Source: Pseudomonas putida
GTDB taxonomy: Bacteria > Pseudomonadota > Gammaproteobacteria > Pseudomonadales > Pseudomonadaceae
Reading direction: 5' to 3'
Assembly: GCF_028682635.1 (NCBI RefSeq)
Contig: NZ_JANHLK010000032.1
Span: 1 to 63,215, forward strand
DNA: 63,215 bases
Shown here: positions 42,800 to 51,198 of the stretch, one piece after another
How the letters are laid out: each line of letters starts with the position of its first letter
How positions within the stretch are numbered: the stretch's first letter is position 1
Translations under genes and position numbers: made by a program
Notes under the pieces: generated by a model
What the model was told of the DNA's origin: nothing
Database searches by the model: none
What the model saw: the letters and a program-made list of their open reading frames with translations, nothing else

Positions 42800-43450
42800 A
42801 TGGATAATAAAACCCCAGCGGGCCTGTTAACCGGCCCCAATTTGATTTCGTGCATTGGAGAACTCTCGCTGCAAGACTTTGACGACATGACCCATTGCAC
42901 ACAGATCGCCACTCGATCCGCCGATATGATCTGCAGTCGTTTTACCGACTCGACACAATGGCTCGATGAATATGTCAAAACGCTGAATTTCCTCGGCTGG
43001 TGGATCTTCGAGGACAGCATTTCCACCCGCATTCGTCACGACGTCTCCAATAGTGTCGCGGACTTCCTGGTACAAAGCGCCCAGGCCATGCCGGACAGCC
43101 GCCAGGGCAACGCCATGATCGACACGCTCGACGCATTGAAACCGGATAAACCGGCACTCTACTCCCTGGATACGGAAAGCCTGATGGGAAAGCGATTTCA
43201 GGTCATGCCTGCACGTTACGACGCCAAGGGTTTCCTGGAAATTGCCGTGTTCAATCTGGAGTTGGTGAGTTATGCAAAAAAAAGCGCTTTTCTGTTCTTC
43301 GATTGGGAGGGGCAGGCTTCAAAAATCATTCAACAACGGGCTTACCTGAAACTGGACAGAAACAAACTCGACGCTAAAAGAGCACTCATCGACAAGAAAC
43401 GTCGCGAAATCCTCATGAGCAAGTTCGACTTGCGAAGGAATAGAGGATGA
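42800..43450 (+). CDS. unknown protein B, paralogue of the one at 37236
   Basis: This is a 216-residue protein without signal peptide or clear membrane helix. AGGAG lies seven bases before the ATG at 42800. I do not recognise a family. It parallels unknown protein A in QWLDEYVKTLNFLGWWIFED (KEWHRAFLNCMEDLGCYVPD in A) and IDTLDALKPDKP (STLDALKKEPE). It also matches in FQVMPARYDAKGFLEIAVF (LAILPCEQLKNGLVLIML) and FLFFDWEG (VVFLDWKT). It lacks about 40-60 N-terminal residues and the hydrophobic insert of A. The C-terminus is strongly basic (KKRREILMSKFDLRRNR). It lies between divergent cobG and cobL, a place normally holding only their shared promoter. Confidence 0.6.
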   Translation: MDNKTPAGLLTGPNLISCIGELSLQDFDDMTHCTQIATRSADMICSRFTDSTQWLDEYVKTLNFLGWWIFEDSISTRIRHDVSNSVADFLVQSAQAMPDSRQGNAMIDTLDALKPDKPALYSLDTESLMGKRFQVMPARYDAKGFLEIAVFNLELVSYAKKSAFLFFDWEGQASKIIQQRAYLKLDRNKLDAKRALIDKKRREILMSKFDLRRNRG

Positions 43451-43582
43451 CGCCCCGCGCAGCGATTTCACCGACTGACCGCAGGCCACGGCAATCAACA
43501 CCGCGCTATGATGCGCACCCGTGCAGGTCGACACAGGCCTGAGCGCGGTGATGACAGCTTCGCTTTGCAAATGAGGAACAGC

Positions 43583-44794
43583 ATGACCCCCTGGCTGACA
43601 GTGGTAGGTATCGGTGAAGACGGCTTCAAGGGCCTGGGTAAAAACGCCCGACATGCTCTATTGGGCGCTTCGCGGATCATTGGCGGTCAACGGCAGCTGG
43701 ATCTGTTGCCGGCTTGCATCCGGGGTGAACGGCAGTCATGGCCCAGCCCGTTTTCCCTCGACCCGGTACTGACCAGACGCGGCGAGCCCGCCTGCGTTCT
43801 GGCCAGTGGCGATCCGATGTTCTTTGGCGTCGGCGCCAGCCTCGCCCGACAACTGCCTGTCGATGAGATGCTGATCCTGCCGGCCCCCTCGTCTTGCTCG
43901 CTGGCCGCCGCGCGGATGGGCTGGGCCCTGCAGGACGTGGTCACGCTTTCTGTCGTCGCCCGCCCTGCCGCCGCGCTGAACGCACACTGGGCTAGCGGTG
44001 TTCGCCTGCTGGTACTGAGCAACGATGGCCGCAGCCCGGGCGAAATCTGCAGGTTGCTGTGTGAACGCGGTTTCGGCGCGAGTCGTATCACCGTCCTCGA
44101 GCATCTGGGCGGCGAAGCCGAACGCCGCATTGACGGCGTCGCCAACGACTGGCTCGACCCGGTGATCGCCGACTTGAACCTGATCGCCATCGACTGCGTT
44201 GCCGATCCCGCCACTGCGCGCCTGTCACGCCTGGCCGGCTTGCCCGACTCGGCATTCAAGCATGACGGCCAGCTGACCAAGCGCGACGTACGCGCCATCA
44301 CTCTCGCCCGCCTGGCACCGGTCCCCGGTGAATTGTTGTGGGATGTCGGCGCCGGCAGCGGTTCGATCGGCATCGAATGGATGCGCACCCATCCGGGTTG
44401 CCGTGCGCTGGCGATCGAGGCCGACGCCGGGCGCCAACAACTGATCGAGCACAACAGAGACGCTCTGGGCGTGCCCGGCCTGCAACTGATTCGCGGCAGT
44501 GCGCCGCAAGCACTGGCGGGCCTCGAAAGCCCGGATGCGATTTTCATCGGTGGCGGGGTCACCCGCGAAGGCGTGCTCGACACTTGCTGGGCAGCGCTCA
44601 AACCCGGCGGCCGGCTGATCGCCAACGCGGTCACGCTGCAAAGTGAAATGACCCTGATGGCGTGGCGCGAACAACACGGTGGCGAACTGACGCGTATCCA
44701 TATCGCCCAGGCGCAACCACTGGGAGACTTCGATACCTGGCGCCAGGCGTTGCCCATTACCTTGCTGGATGTGACGAAGCCTTTCGATGCGTGA
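43583..44794 (+). CDS. cobL: bifunctional precorrin-6Y methyltransferase CobL
   Basis: This is a 403-residue enzyme that methylates C5 and C15 and decarboxylates the acetate side chain of precorrin-6B. The N-terminal CbiE domain has LTVVGIGEDGFKGLGKNARH and VLASGDPMFFGVGASLARQL. The C-terminal CbiT domain has a class I methyltransferase motif, LLWDVGAGSGSIGIEWMRTH, and IFIGGGVTREGVLDTCW. The ATG at 43583 is preceded by AGGAA and gives the usual N-terminus. The stop overlaps the cbiD start by 8 bp. Confidence 0.93.
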   Translation: MTPWLTVVGIGEDGFKGLGKNARHALLGASRIIGGQRQLDLLPACIRGERQSWPSPFSLDPVLTRRGEPACVLASGDPMFFGVGASLARQLPVDEMLILPAPSSCSLAAARMGWALQDVVTLSVVARPAAALNAHWASGVRLLVLSNDGRSPGEICRLLCERGFGASRITVLEHLGGEAERRIDGVANDWLDPVIADLNLIAIDCVADPATARLSRLAGLPDSAFKHDGQLTKRDVRAITLARLAPVPGELLWDVGAGSGSIGIEWMRTHPGCRALAIEADAGRQQLIEHNRDALGVPGLQLIRGSAPQALAGLESPDAIFIGGGVTREGVLDTCWAALKPGGRLIANAVTLQSEMTLMAWREQHGGELTRIHIAQAQPLGDFDTWRQALPITLLDVTKPFDA

Positions 44795-45884
44795 CGAAAC
44801 CGCCGAACAACCTGCCCCGCTGCGCAGCGGACTGACCACCGGCAGCTGCGCCACCGCGACCAGCCTGGCGGCGGCTCGCCTGTTGCTCGGTGGTGGAAGC
44901 TCGGACGCCGTGCAAATCGTCCTGCCCAAAGGCAAGCAGGTGCAGATGCGCCTGGAGTTCTGCCGCTTGATCGATGACGGCGCAGAGGCCGGGACGATCA
45001 AGGATGCCGGGGACGATCCAGACGTGACCCACGGTGCACTGCTCTATAGCCAGGTGCGTCTACTGGACGAGCCAGGTGTTCGCTTCAGTGCCGGGCGAGG
45101 TGTCGGAACGGTCACCCGCCCGGGACTGGTGTTGGGCGTCGGCGAGCCGGCAATCAATCCGGTCCCGCGCAAGATGATCAGCGATCACCTGACGCTGCTC
45201 GCCGTTGAGCTGGGCTACAGCGGCGGTTTCGAGGTCACGGTGAACGTCGAGGACGGCGAGGCCCTGGCGTTGAAAACCATGAACCCGCGCCTGGGCATTC
45301 TCGGCGGCCTGTCTATCCTCGGCACCAGCGGCATCGTCCGGCCGTTTTCCTGCGCGGCCTACATCGCCTCGATCCACCAGGGCATCGATGTCGCCAAGAC
45401 CAACGGCTATCTGCACATCGCCGCCTGTACCGGCAACGCCAGCGAAGACACCATGCGCCGGGTCTACCACCTGCCGGAAATCGCCCTGATCGAAATGGGC
45501 GATTTCGTCGGTGCAGTGCTCAAGCATCTGCGCAAGGTGCCCGTGGATAAACTGAGCATTTGCGGCGGCTTCGGCAAGATCAGCAAACTGGCGGCGGGGC
45601 ATATGGACCTGCACAGTCGGCATTCGAGCATCGATCTGCCACAACTGGCCGAATGGGCCGCCGCAATCGGCGCCGATGCCGCCTTGCAGCAAGGCATCCG
45701 CGAAGCCAACACCAGTCAACAGGCCCTGGCCATGGCCAGCTCCGCAGGTATCGCCCTCGGCGATGCCGTGTGCCAACACGCCCTGGACTTTGCCCGCAGC
45801 GTGGTGCCGGCGCAGGTTCAGGTCGAAGTGTTTGCCATCGATCGCCAAGGCGGGATCGTCGGCCATGCGGGAGCTTTTCAATGA
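44787..45884 (+). CDS. cbiD: cobalt-precorrin-5B C1-methyltransferase CbiD
   Basis: This is a 365-residue enzyme with the CbiD signature LRSGLTTGSCATATSLAAAR at the start, KDAGDDPDVTHGALL, GRGVGTVTRPGLVLGVGEPA and INPVPRKMISDHL. TSGIVRPFSCAAYIASIHQG follows. It performs the C1 methylation and ring-deacylation step that CobF handles in classical aerobic producers; no cobF is present here. It overlaps cobL upstream and cobK downstream (ATGA), so cobL-cbiD-cobK is one coupled operon. Confidence 0.94.
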   Translation: MRDETAEQPAPLRSGLTTGSCATATSLAAARLLLGGGSSDAVQIVLPKGKQVQMRLEFCRLIDDGAEAGTIKDAGDDPDVTHGALLYSQVRLLDEPGVRFSAGRGVGTVTRPGLVLGVGEPAINPVPRKMISDHLTLLAVELGYSGGFEVTVNVEDGEALALKTMNPRLGILGGLSILGTSGIVRPFSCAAYIASIHQGIDVAKTNGYLHIAACTGNASEDTMRRVYHLPEIALIEMGDFVGAVLKHLRKVPVDKLSICGGFGKISKLAAGHMDLHSRHSSIDLPQLAEWAAAIGADAALQQGIREANTSQQALAMASSAGIALGDAVCQHALDFARSVVPAQVQVEVFAIDRQGGIVGHAGAFQ

Positions 45885-46609
45885 AACGCATTCTGTTGCT
45901 CGGCGGCGTGACCGAGGCCCTGGCGATTGCCCGAACCCTGGGGCCGCAACACATCTATAGCCTGGCCGGTATCGGTCGGGTGCCGACCGATTTGCACTGC
46001 CAGGTGCGCGTGGGTGGCTATGGCGGCGCCGAAGGCCTGGCTCAGTTCGTCCGCGATGAACGGATTGATCTGTTGCTCGATGCTACTCATCCCTACGCCG
46101 CCCAAATCAGTCAAAACGCCGCGACGGCCGCCCGTTTGAGCGGCATCGCCTGCTGGGCGCTACGCCGTCCGGCCTGGCAACCACAGGCCGGTGATGACTG
46201 GCGTGAGGTCAGCGATTGGGCCGGACTGATCGAAGCGCTGAAGCCCTTCCGGCGACCGCTGTTCACATTGGGCCGCGAGCCGTTGCAACATCTGGACGAG
46301 ATTCCACCGGAGCAATTCTGGACCCTGCGCGCGCTGGACGTTTATCCCGGCAATGAACGCTGCGAAGTGATCGGCGCACGCGGACCGTTCCTGATCGACG
46401 ATGAACGCGAGCTGTTCGAACGTCGCAACATCGACGTGTTGATCAGCAAAAACAGCGGCAGTAGCGCTACTGAACCGAAACTGGATGTGGCGCGCGAGCG
46501 TGGCTTGCCGGTACTGATATTGAAGCGGCCGGAGTTGCCGGTGGTAGAGCGGGAGTTTGGGTCGGTGCCAGATATGCTGGTTGCCCTGTCGACGTCAGAC
46601 AATTCCTGA
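45881..46609 (+). CDS. cobK: precorrin-6A reductase CobK
   Basis: This is a 242-residue NADPH-dependent reductase that converts precorrin-6A to dihydro-precorrin-6. The family pattern is visible in KRILLLGGVTEALAIARTLG, LLLDATHPYAAQISQNAATA, FTLGREPLQHL and DVLISKNSGSSATEPKLDVA (the last being the most diagnostic). It ends the plus-strand cobalamin operon. The 189-bp gap after it contains a ttttgccggcaaaa palindrome at about 46629-46642 and no clear terminator. Confidence 0.93.
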   Translation: MKRILLLGGVTEALAIARTLGPQHIYSLAGIGRVPTDLHCQVRVGGYGGAEGLAQFVRDERIDLLLDATHPYAAQISQNAATAARLSGIACWALRRPAWQPQAGDDWREVSDWAGLIEALKPFRRPLFTLGREPLQHLDEIPPEQFWTLRALDVYPGNERCEVIGARGPFLIDDERELFERRNIDVLISKNSGSSATEPKLDVARERGLPVLILKRPELPVVEREFGSVPDMLVALSTSDNS

Positions 46610-46798
46610 GCGCTACTGAACCCTGCGATTTTGCCGGCAAAACTCTCGGACAGATCTGACTTTCCACATCAGGGCTCTAACCCTATAGTCCTTTTCCACC
46701 TGATCCCATCAAGCGCACCCACCATTTACAGGGATGAATGGCTTCGCCTCGAGAAAAGAGTTGCTTGCCACAATGTATCCCAAGGAATACGATCCACT

Positions 46799-47101
46799 AT
46801 GTTCGAGTTTGAACGATCCCGAATATTTGCCGATTGGCTCAACTCACTGAGGGACACCATCGGCAAAGCTCGGATAATCGCCAGACTTCGAGCCTCCGAG
46901 CATGGAAATTTTGGTGATTGTGAATCCGTAGGCGCTGGCGTTCATGAAATGCGCGTTCATTACGGCCCTGGCTACAGGCTGTACTTCACTCGCAAAGATG
47001 AAGTGATTTACTTACTGTTGATCGGGGGCGACAAATCGACTCAAAAACGAGATATCAAACGTGCTATTCAAATGGCACAAAATATCGGTAGTGAGGAGTA
47101 A
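46799..47101 (+). CDS. RelE/HigB-like toxin (Gp49 type)
   Basis: This is a 100-residue protein of the phage-derived Gp49-like HigB group. FADWLNSLRDTIGKARIIAR is followed by RLRASEHGNFGDCESVGAGV, then HEMRVHYGPGYRLYFTRKDE and IYLLLIGGDKSTQKRDIKRA. The basic residues and the YRLYF strand fit a RelE-fold mRNA interferase. The ATG at 46799 has AAGGAA about 11 bases upstream. A HTH antitoxin follows three bases after its stop. The gene order toxin-then-antitoxin is that of higBA modules. The local sequence is more AT-rich than the cobalamin genes, which suggests separate acquisition. Confidence 0.85.
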   Translation: MFEFERSRIFADWLNSLRDTIGKARIIARLRASEHGNFGDCESVGAGVHEMRVHYGPGYRLYFTRKDEVIYLLLIGGDKSTQKRDIKRAIQMAQNIGSEE

Positions 47102-47104
47102 ATC

Positions 47105-47395
47105 ATGGCCGAACGATTCACCCGTTTTGACGCCGCCGAGTTTCTCAAAACACCGGAAGAAATGGCGGCTTATCTGGACGCCTGCTTTGAAGAGGATGCT
47201 GGCGACGGTGTGTTGATACGTGCAGCGCTGAACGATATAGCCCGAGCGAAGGGTATGACACAAATTGCCCGTGATGCCGGCCTTGGACGAGAGAGCCTTT
47301 ACAAAGCGCTGAGCAGCAGTGGCAATCCCGAATTCGCGACTATCATGAAGGTTATGAAAGCCTTGGGCCTGCGTTTGCATGCCATCGCTGTCTGA
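47105..47395 (+). CDS. HigA-like HTH antitoxin
   Basis: This is a 96-residue DNA-binding antitoxin of the 'addiction module antidote' family. The N-terminus (FTRFDAAEFLKTPEEMAAYL) and the helix-turn-helix (GMTQIARDAGLGRESLYKAL) are standard, followed by GNPEFATIMKVMKALGLRLH. It should neutralise the preceding toxin and repress the pair. A hairpin with a T run follows the stop. Confidence 0.88.
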   Translation: MAERFTRFDAAEFLKTPEEMAAYLDACFEEDAGDGVLIRAALNDIARAKGMTQIARDAGLGRESLYKALSSSGNPEFATIMKVMKALGLRLHAIAV

Positions 47396-47400
47396 TTGGG

Positions 47401-47430
47401 CTGCGACACCACACCGCACGCAGTCTTTTT
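47401..47430 (+). terminator. possible terminator of the toxin-antitoxin pair
   Basis: A short stem ctgcg / cgcag with a 13-base loop is followed by tcttttt. The stem is only five base pairs, so this is tentative. Confidence 0.4.
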
Positions 47431-47492
47431 ACTTATCGGCCCTGATCAGGCTAAATAGCCGCGCCTGATCGCCCACCCACCGGATTTGTCCC

Positions 47493-47891
47493 ATGTCCCG
47501 ACAACGGCTTGCAATTGCCTGGATCGCCTGCTTTGCAGTGCTGTTCAACATGCTCGCCATGCCGATGACCGGAGCGATGGCGCAGACGGCGAAGTCGCCA
47601 GCCGAACAATTGTTGTGGGGCAGTTTCTGCTCGTCCAGCGGCACCAGGATGGTGGCGATTTCCCTGGGCGACATCGAGCAGAAAACTCCGCAAAGCGACG
47701 ACCATTCCAACATGCAGCATTGCTGGTGCTGCTCTGGCTCCGCGCCACTGGTGGCGTTGCCCGGGCATGAGCCGCAGCTGTATTTCGCGCACTTCGAGTC
47801 AAATCGAAGCCTGCCGCCCCCATCCCTCGACACCCCGACACCCCGCCAGCAATGGCCCAGCCTCAACCCCCGCGCCTCCCCTCTGGTGTGA
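47493..47891 (+). CDS. DUF2946 family protein, copper cluster
   Basis: This is a 132-residue exported protein. An N-terminal hydrophobic segment (AIAWIACFAVLFNMLAMPM) serves as signal or anchor. The segment FCSSSGTRM and the HCWCC motif (NMQHCWCCSGSAPLVALPG) fit DUF2946, a family of small Cys/His proteins seen next to copper genes. The ATG lacks a strong ribosome binding site. It heads a run of five plus-strand genes for copper handling. The metal role is inferred from the Cys/His motif and the neighbours. Confidence 0.75.
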   Translation: MSRQRLAIAWIACFAVLFNMLAMPMTGAMAQTAKSPAEQLLWGSFCSSSGTRMVAISLGDIEQKTPQSDDHSNMQHCWCCSGSAPLVALPGHEPQLYFAHFESNRSLPPPSLDTPTPRQQWPSLNPRASPLV

Positions 47892-47938
47892 TGACTTCTC
47901 GCAATTGACCTGCGTTTTGAATCACCTGGAGAACTGCC

Positions 47939-48418
47939 ATGTTGAACAGACTCATCGTCCTGGCCGCGTTGCTGCTGCCTGCCTGCTTTGCCAATGCCCA
48001 CGAATACAAGGTCGGCGCACTGGAAATCGCTCACCCGTGGTCGCAGGAGCTGCCGCCCAATGCACCCAACGTCGCCGCGTATTTCGTGATCCATAACGCG
48101 GGTAACACAGCCGACCGCCTGCTCAGTGTCGACTCACCGATCTCGGGCGAAGCACAACTGCATGAGCACTTGATGCAAAACGACCTGATGAAAATGCAGC
48201 AGGTGCCCAGCGTGGAGATCCCCGCCGGCGGCGACGTCACCTTTGCACCGATGGCCTACCACGTCATGTTGCTGGGGTTGAAAGACCGCAGCCTGCTCAG
48301 CGATGGCAAGCGCTTCCCTCTGACCCTGCATTTCGAGAAGTCCGGTGACGTGACTGTCGAAGTGGCGGTGCAGAAGCAGGCGCCCGAGGCCACGCAAAAG
48401 CACGCACACGTTCAGTAA
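47939..48418 (+). CDS. PCuAC-type periplasmic copper chaperone
   Basis: This is a 159-residue protein. A signal peptide (LIVLAALLLPACFANA) precedes the PCuAC domain: EIAHPWSQELPPNAPNVAAY, AQLHEHLMQNDLMKMQQV and VTFAPMAYHVMLLGLKD, followed by PLTLHFEKSGDVTVEV. The His and Met residues in HEHLM and PMAYHVM are the Cu(I) ligands of the family. Such proteins pass copper to periplasmic targets such as cytochrome oxidase. GGAGA lies seven bases before the ATG. It sits between two DUF2946 genes. Confidence 0.9.
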   Translation: MLNRLIVLAALLLPACFANAHEYKVGALEIAHPWSQELPPNAPNVAAYFVIHNAGNTADRLLSVDSPISGEAQLHEHLMQNDLMKMQQVPSVEIPAGGDVTFAPMAYHVMLLGLKDRSLLSDGKRFPLTLHFEKSGDVTVEVAVQKQAPEATQKHAHVQ

Positions 48419-48439
48419 CCCACTGAGCTCAGGCCGCCC

Positions 48440-48886
48440 ATGCGCCCGCCAGGCACCAGGACATCCGCCCACCGTCGTCAGCCATTGAGCCTGACGCGCG
48501 GCAGCTGGATCAGCCTGTTCGCCATGTTGATGATCTTTATCGGTCCGCTGATTTCTCAGTCGATGCCGATGGATCAGCACGCCTCGACCTCCATGAACAT
48601 GTCGATGGACATGAGCATGGACATGTCGGCGATGGAGCACGCCGATCACGGCGCACCAGCGGCTGCAGAGCATTGCCCGCCTGCGTCGGGGCACCATGCA
48701 CTCTGGGAAAAATGCGGCTATTGCAGCCTGCTGTTCAACTGCCCGGCGCTCACCGGTGGCGGCTCGTTCACCGCGTTCGACACCCCGCCCGCCAACACTT
48801 TCACCACCCCATCCCCGCGCCTGGGCCATGCCCGGCAAACCTTCTTCCCCGGCGCCCGCACCCGCGCCCCGCCCGTCGTCGCGTAA
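48440..48886 (+). CDS. Met/His-rich DUF2946 family protein
   Basis: This is a 148-residue exported protein. A basic head and a hydrophobic segment (SWISLFAMLMIFIGPLIS) are followed by a striking Met-rich run (MNMSMDMSMDMSAMEHADHG) and then CPPASGHHALWEKCGYC. Met-, His- and Cys-rich repeats of this sort bind Cu(I). The end is Pro/Arg-rich and probably unstructured. It starts 22 bp after the copper chaperone gene. It is the second DUF2946 gene of the cluster and is not a simple copy of the first. The exact start is uncertain. Confidence 0.7.
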   Translation: MRPPGTRTSAHRRQPLSLTRGSWISLFAMLMIFIGPLISQSMPMDQHASTSMNMSMDMSMDMSAMEHADHGAPAAAEHCPPASGHHALWEKCGYCSLLFNCPALTGGGSFTAFDTPPANTFTTPSPRLGHARQTFFPGARTRAPPVVA

Positions 48887-48970
48887 ACAATCACCTCTGA
48901 TTTCACACGGTTTAGCGAACAGCTTCAGGTTGTCGGCCGTGTCGTTTACGACTGTTCGATGGAAATTGTC

Positions 48971-51088
48971 ATGTCCAGGTTTTCTGCTGTCCCATGCCTG
49001 AGCGTTGCCCAGGCCTCCCTTGTCCTGAACGAATCCAGCATTCGCTTCAGGCACGCCACCGCCATCCTGTGCGGTGCCTTGCTGGCGCCCTCCGCGCTGG
49101 CCGATGAACACGCAGGTCATAGTGAAGAACTGAGCCCGACGGTCATTACCGCCATTGCCCCGAGCTCGCCTCTGACCATCGTCACCAACCCCAAGGACCC
49201 GCGCCAGCCTGTGCCGGCCAGCGACGGTTCCGATTACCTGAAAACCATTCCGGGCTTCGCCCAGGTGCGCAATGGCGGCACCAACGGCGACCCGGTGTTG
49301 CGCGGCATGTTTGGCTCGCGCCTGAACATCCTCACCAACGGCGGCATGATGCTCGGCGCCTGTCCTGGGCGGATGGATGCACCGACTTCATATATCTCCC
49401 CGGAAACCTACGACAAGCTGACCGTCATCAAAGGCCCGCAAACCGTGCTCTGGGGACCGGGGGCTTCGGCCGGTACCATCCTCTTCGATCGCGAACCGGA
49501 AAGTTTCGGCGAACTCGGCACGCGGGTGAACGCCAGTGTGCTGGCCGGCTCCAACGGTCGATTCGACAAACTGGTGGACGCCGCTGCCGGCGGCCCATTG
49601 GGCTACGTGCGGGTGATCGGCAACACCGCCCAGGCCGACGACTACAAGGACGGCAACAACGACACCGTGGCATCGCGTTATGACAAATGGAACGGCGACG
49701 TCGCGCTCGGCTGGACCCCGGACGCCGATACCTTGCTGGAGCTGACCGCCGGCAAGGGTGATGGCGAGGCGCGTTACGCCGGACGCGGCATGGACGGTTC
49801 GCAGTTCAAGCGCGAGAGCCTCGGGCTGCGCTTCGAGAAGTCCAACATCAGCGACGTGCTGGAAAAGCTCGAGGCGCAGGTCTATTACAACTACGCCGAC
49901 CATGTGATGGACAACTACACCCTGCGCACGCCGTCTGGCACCGGGATGATGGCCGGCCCCATGGCGTCCAACGTCGACCGTCGTACCCTCGGCGCGCGAA
50001 TCAAGGCCACCTGGCGCTGGGCCGATGGACAGTTGATCAGCGGCATCGATGCGCAGACCAACGAACACCGCCAACGCAGCGCCATGGGTATCGACACCTA
50101 CAAGGACCAGCCGTACACCAAGGACGCCGACTTCCACAACTACGGGGTGTTCAGCGAACTGACCTGGTACGCCGCCGATCGCGACCGACTCATCACCGGC
50201 GCACGACTGGACCGCGCTTCGGCCAAGGATTATCGGCAAACCCTCGGTTCGGGGATGATGACCCGCCCGAATCCAACCGCTGACGACACACGTGCCGACA
50301 CGCTGCCCAGCGGTTTCATTCGCTACGAACACGACCTCGCCGACAGCCCGACTACTTTGTACGCGGGCCTCGGTCACACCCAACGCTTCCCGGATTACTG
50401 GGAGCTGTTTTCGCCCAACTCAGGCCCCGCCGGATCGGTGAATGCCTTCGATTCGATCAAGCCGGAGAAAACCACCCAGCTCGACTTCGGCCTGCAGTAC
50501 AAGACCGAAGACCTCGATGCCTGGGCCTCGGCTTACGTCGGCCAGGTGCGCGATTACATCCTGTTCAACTACACGCCCGGGATGATGGGGATGACTTCGC
50601 AAGCCGAGAACATCGACGCGCGAATCATGGGTGGCGAACTGGGAGCCGCTTATAAACTTACCGAGCACTGGAAAGCCGACGCGACCCTGGCCTACGCCTG
50701 GGGCAAGAACAGCAGCGATGGCAGTGCATTGCCGCAAATGCCGCCGCTGGATGCCCGTTTCGGCCTGACCTACAGCGAAGACAACTGGAGCGCCGGCGCA
50801 CTGTGGAGAGTGGTTGCCGCGCAAAACCGCATCGACCAGAACAAAGGCAACGTGGTCGGCAAGGACTTCGACAAGACCCCGGGTTTTGGCGTGTTCTCGC
50901 TCAACGGTGCCTATCGGATCAACCAGCACTGGAAGGTCAGCAGCGGCATCGACAACCTGTTCGGCAAGGCCTACGCCGAACACTTGAACCTGGCCGGCAA
51001 CGCCGGGTTCGGCTACCCGGCCAATGACCCGCAAGCCATCAAGGAACCGGGGCGCACGCTCTGGACGAAGGTGGATATGAGCTTTTAA
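48971..51088 (+). CDS. OprC-like TonB-dependent copper receptor
   Basis: This is an outer-membrane receptor of about 705 residues. The leader contains HATAILCGALLAPSALA before DEHAGH. The plug domain shows DYLKTIPGFAQVRNGGTNGD, PVLRGMFGSRLNILTNGG and KGPQTVLWGPGASAGTILFD. The barrel ends in RTLWTKVDMSF with the terminal phenylalanine. The plug has CPGRM, fitting the CxxxM copper site of OprC, and a later HVM fits HxM. It is expected to import copper in a TonB-dependent way. The ATG at 48971 has GGAAA upstream; an ATG at 48959 is the alternative. Copper genes on both sides support the assignment. Confidence 0.87.
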   Translation: MSRFSAVPCLSVAQASLVLNESSIRFRHATAILCGALLAPSALADEHAGHSEELSPTVITAIAPSSPLTIVTNPKDPRQPVPASDGSDYLKTIPGFAQVRNGGTNGDPVLRGMFGSRLNILTNGGMMLGACPGRMDAPTSYISPETYDKLTVIKGPQTVLWGPGASAGTILFDREPESFGELGTRVNASVLAGSNGRFDKLVDAAAGGPLGYVRVIGNTAQADDYKDGNNDTVASRYDKWNGDVALGWTPDADTLLELTAGKGDGEARYAGRGMDGSQFKRESLGLRFEKSNISDVLEKLEAQVYYNYADHVMDNYTLRTPSGTGMMAGPMASNVDRRTLGARIKATWRWADGQLISGIDAQTNEHRQRSAMGIDTYKDQPYTKDADFHNYGVFSELTWYAADRDRLITGARLDRASAKDYRQTLGSGMMTRPNPTADDTRADTLPSGFIRYEHDLADSPTTLYAGLGHTQRFPDYWELFSPNSGPAGSVNAFDSIKPEKTTQLDFGLQYKTEDLDAWASAYVGQVRDYILFNYTPGMMGMTSQAENIDARIMGGELGAAYKLTEHWKADATLAYAWGKNSSDGSALPQMPPLDARFGLTYSEDNWSAGALWRVVAAQNRIDQNKGNVVGKDFDKTPGFGVFSLNGAYRINQHWKVSSGIDNLFGKAYAEHLNLAGNAGFGYPANDPQAIKEPGRTLWTKVDMSF

Positions 51089-51095
51089 GAGCCCC

Positions 51096-51140
51096 GCAGG
51101 CAAGCCCGCTCCCCTGTAGGAGCGAGCTTGCTCGCGATCG
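51096..51140. repeat. adjacent REP arms
   Basis: A short caggcaagcccgctcccc arm is followed at once by tgtaggagcgagcttgctcg, so two arms of different subclass abut with no spacer. It starts seven bases after the receptor stop codon and ends 58 bp before the PepSY gene. Confidence 0.75.
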
Positions 51141-51198
51141 GTTGCGCAGCAACCGCAAACAAACAACTAAAAGATCCAAGCCAAGCGGAGCACACGTG

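Noticed and set aside
42608..43582. Cobalamin riboswitch in the divergent cob promoter region
   Set aside because: I looked for the conserved B12-box-like sequence on both strands and did not see it; a covariance search would be needed to exclude it fully.
46629..46642. Palindrome ttttgccggcaaaa after cobK as a terminator or operator
   Set aside because: It is too short, with no loop for a terminator, and no family of regulators could be matched to it.
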